Assembly (NCBI GenBank): GCA_023433445.1
Contig: JAEZCS010000123.1
Location: 1-6,488, forward strand
Origin: Pseudomonadota bacterium
GTDB lineage: Bacteria; Pseudomonadota; Alphaproteobacteria; Sphingomonadales; Sphingomonadaceae
Reading direction: 5' to 3'
Length of the DNA: 6,488 nt
Shown here: piece after piece, positions 1-6,312 of the stretch
Layout: each line of letters starts with the position of its first letter
Position numbering within the stretch: position 1 is the stretch's first letter
The notes under the pieces: generated by a model
Databases searched by the model: none
What the model was told of the DNA's origin: nothing
Seen by the model: only the letters and a program-made list of their open reading frames with translations
Translations under genes and position numbers: made by a program

Positions 1-51
1 CGCCTGTGCCAGGTCCTGGCGCGCAAGGAACACATGCTCGTAAAGAGCCAT
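1..51 (-). CDS. rpsF: 30S ribosomal protein S6, N-terminal fragment
   Basis: Only the first 17 codons lie in the window; the gene runs off the left edge. They read MALYEHVFLARQDLAQA, the typical alphaproteobacterial S6 start (first beta strand YEHVFLARQD). S6 binds 16S rRNA with S18 in the platform of the small subunit. The ATG is supported by a GAGG Shine-Dalgarno (complement of 60-63) 8 nt upstream. In this bacterial class rpsF usually leads an rpsF-rpsR-rplI operon, which would lie outside the window. Identification rests on a short but characteristic peptide. The closest upstream gene in the same orientation is the BLUF gene, 160 nt away, so readthrough is possible. Confidence 0.88.
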   Translation of the reverse strand, partial: MALYEHVFLARQDLAQA

Positions 52-211
52 GGGTATTGCCTCATCTGTTGGCCGATCGCTGACGCCCACCCCATGTGGA
101 ACGCCCCTCCGGCTGTCGTCTCAAGCACTCATCCGCGCGGTCCCGAGTCACTCCGGGTCACGCGAAGCGGCGCCTATGGCGGAAATGCGCTGGCTTGGCA
201 AGGAAGTCTTG
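52..211 (-). promoter_or_regulatory. rpsF upstream/leader region
   Basis: This is the 160-nt gap between the BLUF stop codon and the rpsF start. No convincing terminator (GC stem plus U tract) is seen after the BLUF gene. On the minus strand a loose sigma70-like pair can be drawn: TTGCCA, 17-nt spacer, CATAGG (complement of about 176-204), matching the consensus at 5/6 and 3/6. An imperfect palindrome, CCCGAGTCACTCCGGG, lies at 142-157. S6 leaders in some bacteria carry autoregulatory RNA structures, but I do not recognise one here. The region probably contains the rpsF promoter; its exact position is a guess. Confidence 0.35.
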
Positions 212-613
212 TCAGTTGCGGTGCATCTCGGCCGTGCCAATGAAGTGCGCCCGAGTGGAAGGTCCGGCCTTTTCCAGCAAGGCAGCCACTTTGCTCTTCA
301 GGCTGGACGACGGATGCGCGGTATCGTCATAGGCCATGCCCCAGGTGCCGAACTCGCGGTCGTCGATCTCCTGCTGGCGCAGCATCACCAAAGCGTGATG
401 CCTGCCATCGCGGCCAATGCGCTGATAAATGCGTTCGACGCTGTCCCTTGGTCCTTCGAGGACCTGCAGGAAGCGCTTGCCATTGTACAGCAGAAGGCCA
501 GTCACGTCCTCGCTGCTGTTTTTCTCCGCGGCAGTCTGCGCGATCGTTGCACACTGGGTGAATGAGACTTCCCCCGTTGCGCTGCTGATATACATGATCT
601 GGTACAAGGACAT
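212..613 (-). CDS. Short BLUF-domain blue-light sensor protein (FAD-binding)
   Basis: A 133-aa protein made almost entirely of one BLUF domain (about residues 3-95), a flavin-binding blue-light receptor fold. The key residues known from AppA, PixD and BlrB are all present: Tyr8 (in MYISSA), Asn32, Gln50 (in RFLQVLEGP), and the Trp91/Met93 pair (FGTWGM). The Tyr-Gln-flavin hydrogen-bond switch should therefore work. A roughly 40-residue C-terminal tail follows, likely helical at about 102-115, with no fused enzymatic output, so signalling presumably goes through a partner protein. The length matches stand-alone short BLUF proteins (about 130-150 aa). The start is ATG with AGGA 6 nt upstream (complement of 620-623). 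The gene is set apart from the upstream rcnB-like gene by a strong terminator, so it is probably transcribed on its own, with possible readthrough into rpsF. The cytoplasmic partner is unknown. Confidence 0.93.
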   Translation of the reverse strand: MSLYQIMYISSATGEVSFTQCATIAQTAAEKNSSEDVTGLLLYNGKRFLQVLEGPRDSVERIYQRIGRDGRHHALVMLRQQEIDDREFGTWGMAYDDTAHPSSSLKSKVAALLEKAGPSTRAHFIGTAEMHRN

Positions 614-662
614 GGTGCTTCCTGGTTAACTGGCGTCCAGCGAGCCTTCTACCTTCCAAGCC

Positions 663-675
663 TTTATAGATTATG
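663..675 (-). promoter_or_regulatory. Possible -10 region for the BLUF gene
   Basis: The stretch between the BLUF start and the terminator at 696-724 holds the only AT-rich patch nearby. On the minus strand it contains CATAAT (complement of 670-675) followed by TATAAA (complement of 663-668), each 5/6 to a sigma70 -10 box. No good -35 box is spaced correctly upstream of either. The placement 50-60 nt before the ATG, just downstream of a terminator, suits a promoter. I saw no EcfG-type GGAAC motif. Low confidence. Confidence 0.3.
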
Positions 676-695
676 TTTGACACAGATCATGGAAA

Positions 696-724
696 GCCCC
701 GGAAGAGCGACGCTCTGCCGGGGC
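696..724 (-). terminator. Rho-independent-type terminator after the rcnB-like gene
   Basis: A near-perfect hairpin. GCCCCGG (696-702) pairs with CCGGGGC (718-724); after one A-G mismatch, AGAGC (704-708) pairs with GCTCT (712-716) around a GAC loop. On the minus strand the stem is followed by TTTCC, a short U run, so it best serves the rcnB-like gene, whose stop codon lies about 30 nt upstream in the direction of transcription. The plus strand has no T run after the stem. It separates the rcnB-like and BLUF transcription units. Confidence 0.75.
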
Positions 725-753
725 CGTCCGTTTCCAGAAGCGATACTGGCGCT

Positions 754-1137
754 TTAGCGGATCACGCTGCCAATCACCGCGCCTATGATCCCGCTGGTGA
801 TCGCGACCAGCACTGCATCATTGCCTGACCGTACCCACTGATAGCCGCGCGGCGGGGCATTCAGGCGATAGTCGCGATAATTGTTGATCACGCGATAATC
901 GCGGGCATAGCGGCGGTCGAAGCGCTGACCCTTGCTCCAGCGACGATGGTCGTTGCTCCAGCCGCGATGGTCATTCTTCCGTACAACCACCTTCTGCTTG
1001 ACGACGGTGCGGCCATGAGGCCCCTTTTGCACCACGCGGGCACCCTCGCGATAGGGCGCGGCCTGCGCCTGAGCGACTACCATCGGGCTAACGACCATCG
1101 TCGTTGCGGCCAGGCTCATCAGCAGTTTCTTGATCAT
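754..1137 (-). CDS. RcnB-family small periplasmic protein
   Basis: A 127-aa secreted protein. Residues 1-26 form a Sec signal peptide (positive MIKK, hydrophobic core, AQA cleavage motif near residues 24-26). The mature part is strongly basic. It then shows the RcnB-type pattern: WSKGQRF (67-73), a Tyr/Arg stretch with VINNYRDYRL (83-92), APPRGYQWVRSGNDAVLVA (about 94-112) and a hydrophobic Gly-containing C-terminus (112-126). The family is named for E. coli RcnB, a periplasmic protein linked to nickel/cobalt homeostasis. Alphaproteobacteria carry many paralogues of unknown function, so a metal role is not certain here. No RcnA-like exporter lies next to it. The start is ATG with AAGGAG 8 nt upstream. 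Residues 55-68 are a tandem heptapeptide duplication. The gene is 123 nt downstream of the efflux permease in the same direction and is probably its own unit, ending at the hairpin at 696-724. Confidence 0.85.
   Translation of the reverse strand: MIKKLLMSLAATTMVVSPMVVAQAQAAPYREGARVVQKGPHGRTVVKQKVVVRKNDHRGWSNDHRRWSKGQRFDRRYARDYRVINNYRDYRLNAPPRGYQWVRSGNDAVLVAITSGIIGAVIGSVIR
934..975 (-). repeat. 21-bp tandem duplication inside the rcnB-like gene
   Basis: Two adjacent 21-bp units (934-954 and 955-975) agree at 18 of 21 positions. On the minus strand they encode NDHRGWS (residues 55-61) and NDHRRWS (62-68). Each unit carries one His, one Asp, one Trp and at least one Arg. The in-frame duplication lengthens the basic, His-containing linker before the conserved WSKGQRF motif. 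Confidence 0.85.
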
Positions 1138-1260
1138 CTCACTTGCTCCTTCACCTTAATCTGTTGCGCCTTTGCTTCGGCGTTGAAGACAGATTTAGGG
1201 CGGACTTGTCGCAAGCTTGTGCCGATGGGACGGTTCAACTGTCTGAAATTGTAACAGCCT
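1138..1260 (-). promoter_or_regulatory. Upstream region of the rcnB-like gene / 3' end of the efflux operon
   Basis: This 123-nt gap follows the permease stop and precedes the rcnB-like start. It should carry the rcnB-like promoter, and its only clear element is the AAGGAG Shine-Dalgarno near the start codon. I find no confident -35/-10 pair and no stem with a U tract to terminate the efflux operon. Cotranscription of the rcnB-like gene with the pump therefore cannot be excluded. A HindIII-containing palindrome, CAAGCTTG, lies near 1212-1219. Confidence 0.3.
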
Positions 1261-2466
1261 CTATTCGTGCCGCAGGGCGTCGATGGGATTGAGCGCCGCA
1301 GCCCGCCGCGCCGGGAAATAGCCGAATACCACCCCGATCGCCGCGGAAAAGAGAAAGGCGATCATGTTCACCTTTACATCGAAGATGAAGGGCACCTGCA
1401 TCAACGGCGCGATCGCCACCGATGCGATGAGGGCCAGGATCAGCCCGATCAACCCGCCCAGGCAAGACAGCACGATCGCCTCGACCAGAAACTGCATCAG
1501 TACCTCGCGCGCGACCGCGCCGATGGCGAGGCGGATGCCGATCTCGCGGGTGCGCTCCGTTACCGACACCAGCATGATGTTCATGATGCCGATCCCGCCC
1601 ACCAGCAGGGAAATGGCCGCGACCGCCGCCACGATCTGCGTCAGGATGGTGGTGGTCCCGGTCAGCGTGTCGCTGATCTGCTTTGTATCGAAGACGTTGA
1701 AATTATCGGCGGCCCCCGGCTTCACCTTGCGCCGCTCGCGCATCAGCTCTTCCAGGCTCGACTGCACCGCTGAGGTGTCATAGGCATCGTCTACCGCGAT
1801 CATGATCTGGCTTATGTCGCGATCGCCGGTGAAGCGGCGTTGGACGAATTTTATCGGCATGACGACGACATCATCCTGATCGCCAAAGCCGCCTTGGCCC
1901 CGCGTCGCGAGCGCGCCGATCACCTGACAGGAAACACCCTTGATACGCAGCCGCCTGCCGGTCGGATCGGCTCCTTGAAACAGGTTTGTGCGCACCGTAT
2001 TGCCGATGATGCAGACGGCTTTTCCTGCTTCTTCCTCCTCCGGCATGAAGAGGCGTCCTGCGTCCGCCTTCCAGCTCTGCACCTCGAAATAGGCGGCGGT
2101 GGTGCCATAGACGGTGGTCGACCAGTTGCTGCCCTCATAAATGGCGGTCCCGCTTGATTGCACCAGTGGCGCGACGGCGCGCACGCCCGTCAGCTGGTTC
2201 TCGATGGCGGTGACATCCGCTGGTTTGAAGTCAGGCGGCCTTGGACCGCCGCCGCCCCGGCCAAAGCCTTGCCCCGGCCGCAGCTGCAACACATTGGCGC
2301 CCAGCGAACTGATCTGCTCGCGCACCGCCGCTGTGGCGCCGTTGCCCAGCGTCACCATGGTGACCACTGCGGCAACGCCGATGATGATGCCCAGCGTCGT
2401 CAGGAAGCTGCGCAGCTTGTGCCGGTTGATAGCCCGGAAAGCGAGGATGACCGTGGTGCCTAGCAT
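1261..2466 (-). CDS. MacB-type ABC transporter permease (split from its ATPase)
   Basis: A 401-aa inner-membrane permease of the MacB/FtsX superfamily. TM1 is at about residues 21-42, followed by a large periplasmic domain (about 43-275, MacB_PCD type), TM2 at 276-300, TM3 at 325-355 and TM4 at 366-386. Family signatures are the N-terminal AFRAINRHKLRSFLTTLGIIIGV (residues 9-31, given here as a recognisable motif), VTERTREIGIRLAIGA (302-317, the cytoplasmic coupling segment) and the C-terminal ARRAAALNPIDALRHE. E. coli MacB is a single fused protein of about 650 aa; here the ATPase is the preceding gene. A Gly/Pro-rich loop (GRGGGGPRPPDF, 69-80) interrupts the early periplasmic domain. In this family ATP hydrolysis drives movements of the periplasmic domain that push substrate through the adaptor and outer-membrane channel. 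The start is ATG with AGGGAG 7 nt upstream, which lies inside an mRNA hairpin. Substrate unknown. Confidence 0.93.
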   Translation of the reverse strand: MLGTTVILAFRAINRHKLRSFLTTLGIIIGVAAVVTMVTLGNGATAAVREQISSLGANVLQLRPGQGFGRGGGGPRPPDFKPADVTAIENQLTGVRAVAPLVQSSGTAIYEGSNWSTTVYGTTAAYFEVQSWKADAGRLFMPEEEEAGKAVCIIGNTVRTNLFQGADPTGRRLRIKGVSCQVIGALATRGQGGFGDQDDVVVMPIKFVQRRFTGDRDISQIMIAVDDAYDTSAVQSSLEELMRERRKVKPGAADNFNVFDTKQISDTLTGTTTILTQIVAAVAAISLLVGGIGIMNIMLVSVTERTREIGIRLAIGAVAREVLMQFLVEAIVLSCLGGLIGLILALIASVAIAPLMQVPFIFDVKVNMIAFLFSAAIGVVFGYFPARRAAALNPIDALRHE

Positions 2467-2557
2467 GCCAACGCTCCCTCACCCGGCCGGAGAGAGCGTT
2501 GCGCAGGCTTGTCAGCTTGTTGCTTAGCCGAAGCTGGGTGAGGGGAAAGTGCGCGCC
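2467..2557 (-). repeat. Structured intergenic segment occluding the permease Shine-Dalgarno
   Basis: This 91-nt gap is the only non-overlapping junction in the efflux operon. Two inverted repeats share one arm. Hairpin A pairs 2470-2480 with 2490-2500 (7 bp, one mismatch, 3 bp; 9-nt loop), placing the AGGGAG Shine-Dalgarno (complement of 2474-2479) in the arm next to the start codon. Hairpin B pairs CCCTCACCC (2476-2484) with GGGTGAGGG (2536-2544), a perfect 9-bp match that also covers part of the Shine-Dalgarno. A weaker AGCTT/AAGCT pair (2514-2518, 2531-2535) lies between. No U tract follows, so it is not a classic terminator. It could be a dispersed intergenic repeat, a translational control element, or both. 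Confidence 0.6.
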
Positions 2558-3271
2558 TCACGCCTGCACCCCCGCGTCGATTCGCTCCACCAGCCCATCC
2601 TTGAAATGCACCACCGTCCGCGCATAGGCGGCCATGTCGGGCTCATGCGTCACCATCAACACGGTGATGCCGCTATTCTTGTTGAGGTCGGTCAACAACT
2701 CCATGATCTCGATCGACCGCTCCGAATCCAGATTGCCCGTGGGTTCGTCGGCCAGCAACACGGCAGGCTGGGTCACGATTGCTCGGGCAATGGCGACACG
2801 CTGCTGCTGTCCGCCGGATAATTCAGCGGGCGTGTGATCCCACCACTCCTTTAGCCCCACCTTGTCGAGCGCCGCCATTCCCGCGTCGTAGCGGCTCTTC
2901 TTGTCCTCGCCCCGGTAGAGCAGGGGCAGTTCGACATTTTCCAGCGCGCTCGTCCGGGACAGGAGATTAAACCCCTGAAATACGAAGCCAAGATAGCGTC
3001 GGCGAAGCAGAGCCCTCTGGTCGCGATCCAGCGTTTCGACATGGCGTCCCATGAACAGAAACTCGCCGTCGCTTGGTACGTCGAGGCAACCCAGGATGTT
3101 CATCGTCGTCGATTTGCCCGACCCGGAAGGGCCCATGACTGCGACGAAATCCCCTTCCTCGATGTCAAGGTCTATGCGCTTCAGCGCCTGAAAGGCGGTT
3201 GCGCCCGAACCATAGACCTTGGTCACGCCGCGCAGGGAAATGATCGGACCAGCCACTACCTCAGGTCCCAT
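2558..3271 (-). CDS. MacB-type ABC transporter ATP-binding protein
   Basis: A 237-aa cytoplasmic ATPase with every expected motif: Walker A GPSGSGKST (47-55), Q-loop Gln99 (FVFQGFNLL), signature LSGGQQQR (151-158), Walker B VLLADE (171-176) followed by the PTGNLDS D-loop typical of the MacB/LolD group, and the switch His209. The length and the ELSGGQQQRVAIARAI and TGNLDS signatures place it with the MacB/LolD/FtsE exporters rather than with importers. It would power the permease encoded next. The ATG overlaps the end of the adaptor gene by 11 nt; no strong Shine-Dalgarno sits at ideal spacing, so translation is probably coupled to the adaptor. A 91-nt structured gap separates it from the permease. 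LolD itself is less likely, because the neighbours are an adaptor and an outer-membrane channel rather than LolC/E. Confidence 0.95.
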   Translation of the reverse strand: MGPEVVAGPIISLRGVTKVYGSGATAFQALKRIDLDIEEGDFVAVMGPSGSGKSTTMNILGCLDVPSDGEFLFMGRHVETLDRDQRALLRRRYLGFVFQGFNLLSRTSALENVELPLLYRGEDKKSRYDAGMAALDKVGLKEWWDHTPAELSGGQQQRVAIARAIVTQPAVLLADEPTGNLDSERSIEIMELLTDLNKNSGITVLMVTHEPDMAAYARTVVHFKDGLVERIDAGVQA

Positions 3272-4706
3272 TCTGCCGTGCGGTTCCGCGCGGTTCGCCG
3301 CCGCCGGAACGGCCCTGCCGCTGGCCGCCGCCGTTGGAATTGTCCTCGGGGGGCTGTTCCTGTCCTGCTGCCAGCTGGCCGGTGATAACGCGCATCCCTG
3401 GCTTCAATGCGCCGCCCGTGATTGCCGTGCGCGCGCCGTCGCTGGCCCCGACGGTCACCTGCAAGGGCTGGGGATTGCCGTCTTCTCCCACGACATAGAC
3501 AGTCTGGCTGCTGCCGATGCCAAAGCTGACCTCCCGGTTGGCGCTACGGCGGAACCGGCGAGGACCTGGCACGATCTGGCTGGTGATGCCGCCGCCCTGA
3601 CCAGCTCCCGTACTCGGCTTGAACCGCAATGCCGCGTTCGGAACGAGCAGCACATTGCTCAGTTGCTGAGTGACAATATCGGCGGTCGCCGTCATTCCCG
3701 GGCGCAGGGTTTCGTCCTTGTTATCGACGGCAAGCACCGCTGTGTACGCCACCACGGTACCGGAGGTGCTGGCCGCCGTGCTGCTGCCCGAAGCAGAGGA
3801 TGAGGAGGCACTGCTGGAAGCATTGGAGCCGACATTGACGCGCGTCACCCGTGCGGGGAAGCTCCGGCCGGGGAAGGCATCGACTGCAAAATTCGCTGCC
3901 TGGCCTTCCTTTACCTGACCCACATCGGCTTCATCCACCGCGACTTCCACTTCCATCTTGGTCAGGTCTTCGGCGATGGTGAACAGCACTGGGGCATTGA
4001 AGGAAGCGGCTACCGTCTGGCCAGGCTCGATGTCGCGCGAAAGAACGACGCCGGTCACGGGCGACACGATCTGTGCGATCGAAAGGTTTGTTTGCGCCGT
4101 CGCAAGCTGAGCCTGCGACACGCTGACCTGTGCCTGCTGCGCCCGCAAATTGCCAAGGGCAGACTGGTAATCCGCACGGGCCGCGTCCAGCTCCGTTTTG
4201 GCAGGCACTCGCCCACCCGAAAGACGGAAAACGTTCAATTGCCGGTCGAGCGTTGCCTTGGCCAGCGCAACCTGTGCTTGCGCCTGGCTGACGCTGGCCT
4301 GCGAAGCCTCAACCTGCGCCCTTGATTGCGTCACCGAATCCACCAGACGCCGCGTGTCGAGTTCGGCCAGCCGCTGCCCCCTCGTCACCCTGTCATTCAC
4401 ATCGACATAGACGCGCGTAATCTTGCCGGATTGTTCGGAGCCAACGTCCACTTGGTTGATCGGCTTCAAATTGCCTGTCGCAGACACGGTTACGGTGAGG
4501 TCGCCGCGCCTTACCTCCCGCGTGGCGAAATTCGGTTTGTCCTCGCCCGAAAAGCACCGCGCGAGCAGCAGGATCAGGATCAGCAGCGCCAGCCCGACCG
4601 CGCCCCGCACCATCCATTTGCGCCACGGGCGTTCAGGGCGCGTGCCCAGAAATTCGTCCAGGTCCCCGTCCGTCACATTCTTGTCCGTGCTCACGTCGTT
4701 ACTCAT
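3261..4706 (-). CDS. MacA-like periplasmic adaptor (membrane-fusion protein)
   Basis: A 481-aa HlyD/MacA-type adaptor. A short cytoplasmic N-terminus is followed by one TM anchor (about 32-50). Then come the first half of the lipoyl domain (VGSEQSGKITRVYVDVNDRV, 88-107), a long alpha-helical hairpin rich in Gln/Ala (about 118-212), the second lipoyl half (SPVTGVVLSRDIEPGQTV, 215-232), the beta-barrel domain (about 250-345) and a membrane-proximal domain (about 350-445). It would bridge the permease and the outer-membrane channel. Two oddities are a Ser-rich stretch within the barrel domain (about 294-316) and a disordered Gly/Arg/Gln tail (455-481). The frame is open upstream to 4796, but the start at 4704-4706 is preferred: the extra 30 residues lie inside the channel gene and look non-native, whereas this ATG overlaps the channel stop by 8 nt (ATGAGTAA). 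The Shine-Dalgarno is weak, consistent with translational coupling. Confidence 0.93.
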   Translation of the reverse strand: MSNDVSTDKNVTDGDLDEFLGTRPERPWRKWMVRGAVGLALLILILLLARCFSGEDKPNFATREVRRGDLTVTVSATGNLKPINQVDVGSEQSGKITRVYVDVNDRVTRGQRLAELDTRRLVDSVTQSRAQVEASQASVSQAQAQVALAKATLDRQLNVFRLSGGRVPAKTELDAARADYQSALGNLRAQQAQVSVSQAQLATAQTNLSIAQIVSPVTGVVLSRDIEPGQTVAASFNAPVLFTIAEDLTKMEVEVAVDEADVGQVKEGQAANFAVDAFPGRSFPARVTRVNVGSNASSSASSSSASGSSTAASTSGTVVAYTAVLAVDNKDETLRPGMTATADIVTQQLSNVLLVPNAALRFKPSTGAGQGGGITSQIVPGPRRFRRSANREVSFGIGSSQTVYVVGEDGNPQPLQVTVGASDGARTAITGGALKPGMRVITGQLAAGQEQPPEDNSNGGGQRQGRSGGGEPRGTARQNGT

Positions 4707-6147
4707 GCGGGAGATTGTCCATATTCTGCCAGCCGCCGCCCAGAGCATTGTAGAGCTGGGCGATGGCCAGGACCTCGTCGGCTTGCGCGGCGGCAAGGCT
4801 GTTGCGCGCGTTCAGCAGGGTGGTTTCCGTGTTCGAAAGCGTCTGGAAATCTATGAGCCCCGACTGATACTGGCTGCGCGCTAGCAGGGCGGCATTGTTG
4901 GATGCGTCAAAGGCGGTGGCGAACTCGGCCTTTCGCTGGCGCGCGCTGTTCAGGGACGCCATGGCATTCTCCACATCTTCCAGCGCGGTCAGCACACTCT
5001 GCTTATATGCGGCGAAGGCCGCATCGGTAGCCGCGTTTTGCGATCGTACCTGCGATGCACGTCGTCCGCCATCGAAGATAACCTGCGCGACATTGGCGAA
5101 GACGCCGCCGATGATGATGTCGAACAGGCTTTTGATACTGGTCGCGTTGGTGCCGATATTCCCGCTGATCCCGAGCGAGGGGTAAAGCTGTGCCTGCGCT
5201 ACCCCAATTCGGGCGGTCGCCACCGCCAGCCGCCTTTCAGCTGCGCGGACATCGGGGCGCTGGCGCAAAGTATCGGCCGGGATGCCCGTGGCGATCATGG
5301 TAGAAGCAACCGGGATCGGGGCGGGGGCCTCCAGCGCGCGGGTGGCGTCGCCCGGCGCTTGCCCCGTCAGCACCGCGATGCGGTTCAGACTGCCGCGCAG
5401 GCTTGCCTCCAGCTGCGGGATGGCCGCATTCGTCTGGGCAAGCTGGGCACGGGCCTGCTGCTCATCGAGCGATGAAACGAGCCCCGCCTGAAGCCGCCAG
5501 TTGGCGATATTGTAATTGTCCTTCTGGATCGCCTGCGTTTCACGGGCGATACGCAACTGCTCCTGCGCTTGTCGGGCCTGAAGATAATTGACGACCAGTT
5601 CGGCGATGATGGTCATGCGCACATTGGCAAGATCATAGCCCGATGCGGCCAGGTCCGCGCGGGCTGCCTCAGCGGATCGGGACAACTCGCCGAACAGGTC
5701 GATTTGCCAACTCGCATTGGCGCCCAGCGAATAGCTGCCGCTCCAGGGGTCCGATCCGGTGGACACGACATTGCCATCAATGACGCGGGTGCCGCCGCCA
5801 CGATTGGAATAGTTGCGCCCGCCTGAACCCGACGCATTGACCTGCGGCAGGAAGCTCGCACGTGCCTGCACGAGTGACTCCCGCGCCTGCCGCAGTCGCG
5901 CCTGCGCCTGAACAATGTCGAGGTTGCTCGCCACGGCCTGATCGATCAGGGCAGCAAGCACCGGATCATTCAATCGCGTCCACCAACTCGCAAGCTCCGC
6001 TTCGTTCAGCGCGCCGCTCGCTGGTGCCGTATAATAGTTGCCCGGTATCCCCAATGCAGCCGGTTGCGGCGCCCGATAGTCGGGGCCCGCCGCGCAAGCC
6101 GAGAGCGTCAACGCGGTCCCGCTGATCCAGCCAATGCGATATCGCAC
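4699..6147 (-). CDS. NodT-family outer-membrane efflux lipoprotein (TolC-like channel)
   Basis: A 482-aa RND/ABC-type outer-membrane factor. The N-terminus is a lipoprotein signal with lipobox LSAC, so Cys18 is the likely lipidation site, as in NodT/OprM proteins. Two OEP repeats follow (about 65-260 and 290-465), with long amphipathic Ala/Gln-rich helices. Typical NodT motifs are ASWWTRLNDPVLAALI (53-68), GIPADTLRQRPDVRAAERRL (288-307), YQSGLIDFQTLSNTE (427-441) and LYNALGGGW (465-473). The length suits the family (about 450-500 aa). As the first gene of the operon it would form the trimeric exit duct for the adaptor and MacB-type pump. The start is GTG at 6145-6147, chosen because it gives the proper signal peptide and has AAGGA about 4 nt upstream; no better ATG precedes the lipobox. 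NodT channels more often accompany RND pumps, but the overlap with the adaptor gene ties this one to an ABC pump. Confidence 0.93.
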   Translation of the reverse strand: MRYRIGWISGTALTLSACAAGPDYRAPQPAALGIPGNYYTAPASGALNEAELASWWTRLNDPVLAALIDQAVASNLDIVQAQARLRQARESLVQARASFLPQVNASGSGGRNYSNRGGGTRVIDGNVVSTGSDPWSGSYSLGANASWQIDLFGELSRSAEAARADLAASGYDLANVRMTIIAELVVNYLQARQAQEQLRIARETQAIQKDNYNIANWRLQAGLVSSLDEQQARAQLAQTNAAIPQLEASLRGSLNRIAVLTGQAPGDATRALEAPAPIPVASTMIATGIPADTLRQRPDVRAAERRLAVATARIGVAQAQLYPSLGISGNIGTNATSIKSLFDIIIGGVFANVAQVIFDGGRRASQVRSQNAATDAAFAAYKQSVLTALEDVENAMASLNSARQRKAEFATAFDASNNAALLARSQYQSGLIDFQTLSNTETTLLNARNSLAAAQADEVLAIAQLYNALGGGWQNMDNLPHE

Positions 6148-6233
6148 CTTTTCCTTGCACTCCGTCGTCGTTAAAGGGACGCCACCTTGGGGTTGAGGCG
6201 GTCCAGTTGGGGAAACTGCCGAAAGGGACCGGA

Positions 6234-6258
6234 TGTCTCAACGGCATTTGTGTCTCAA
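6234..6258. repeat. Direct repeat TGTCTCAA x2, 17-bp period
   Basis: Two identical 8-bp copies at 6234-6241 and 6251-6258, start to start 17 bp (9-bp spacer). Read on the minus strand each is TTGAGACA, which resembles a -35 element. The spacing is about one and a half helical turns. It could be a regulator site or chance; it is placed between the two divergent genes. Confidence 0.4.
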
Positions 6259-6306
6259 AGTGTAACGATGTTGAAAAACGGCGCTTTTGCGGGCGCCCCT
6301 TGCGTC

Positions 6307-6312
6307 AGAGGG
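6307..6312 (+). promoter_or_regulatory. fabD ribosome binding site
   Basis: AGAGGG lies 6 nt before the second of two consecutive ATG codons (6319) but only 3 nt before the first (6316). The spacing and the usual family N-terminus MRAF favour 6319 as the start. Confidence 0.6.

Noticed and set aside
142..157. Palindrome CCCGAGTCACTCCGGG upstream of rpsF as an operator
   Set aside because: It has one unpaired base, is GC-rich, and matches no site I recognise; kept only as a note in the leader region.
50..565. A 171-codon plus-strand open frame opposite the BLUF gene
   Set aside because: It is a GC-rich shadow of the BLUF gene: no recognisable domain and no good Shine-Dalgarno, whereas the minus-strand frame has all the BLUF residues.
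677..682. Perfect TTGACA on the plus strand
   Set aside because: No -10 box follows at 16-18 nt, and no plus-strand gene lies downstream; both flanking genes are on the minus strand.
2470..2544. Transcription terminator between the ATPase and permease genes
   Set aside because: The stems are not followed by a U tract in the direction of transcription, and the permease has its own Shine-Dalgarno directly after, so a terminator is unlikely.
3219..3803. A 194-codon plus-strand open frame opposite the adaptor and ATPase genes
   Set aside because: It lies antisense to two clearly recognised genes and shows no family motif; long shadow frames are common at this GC content.
4707..4796. A 30-residue N-terminal extension of the adaptor
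   Set aside because: The extension lies inside the channel gene in another frame and reads as unstructured Pro/Arg/Ser sequence. The ATG at 4704-4706 makes a normal overlap with the channel stop.
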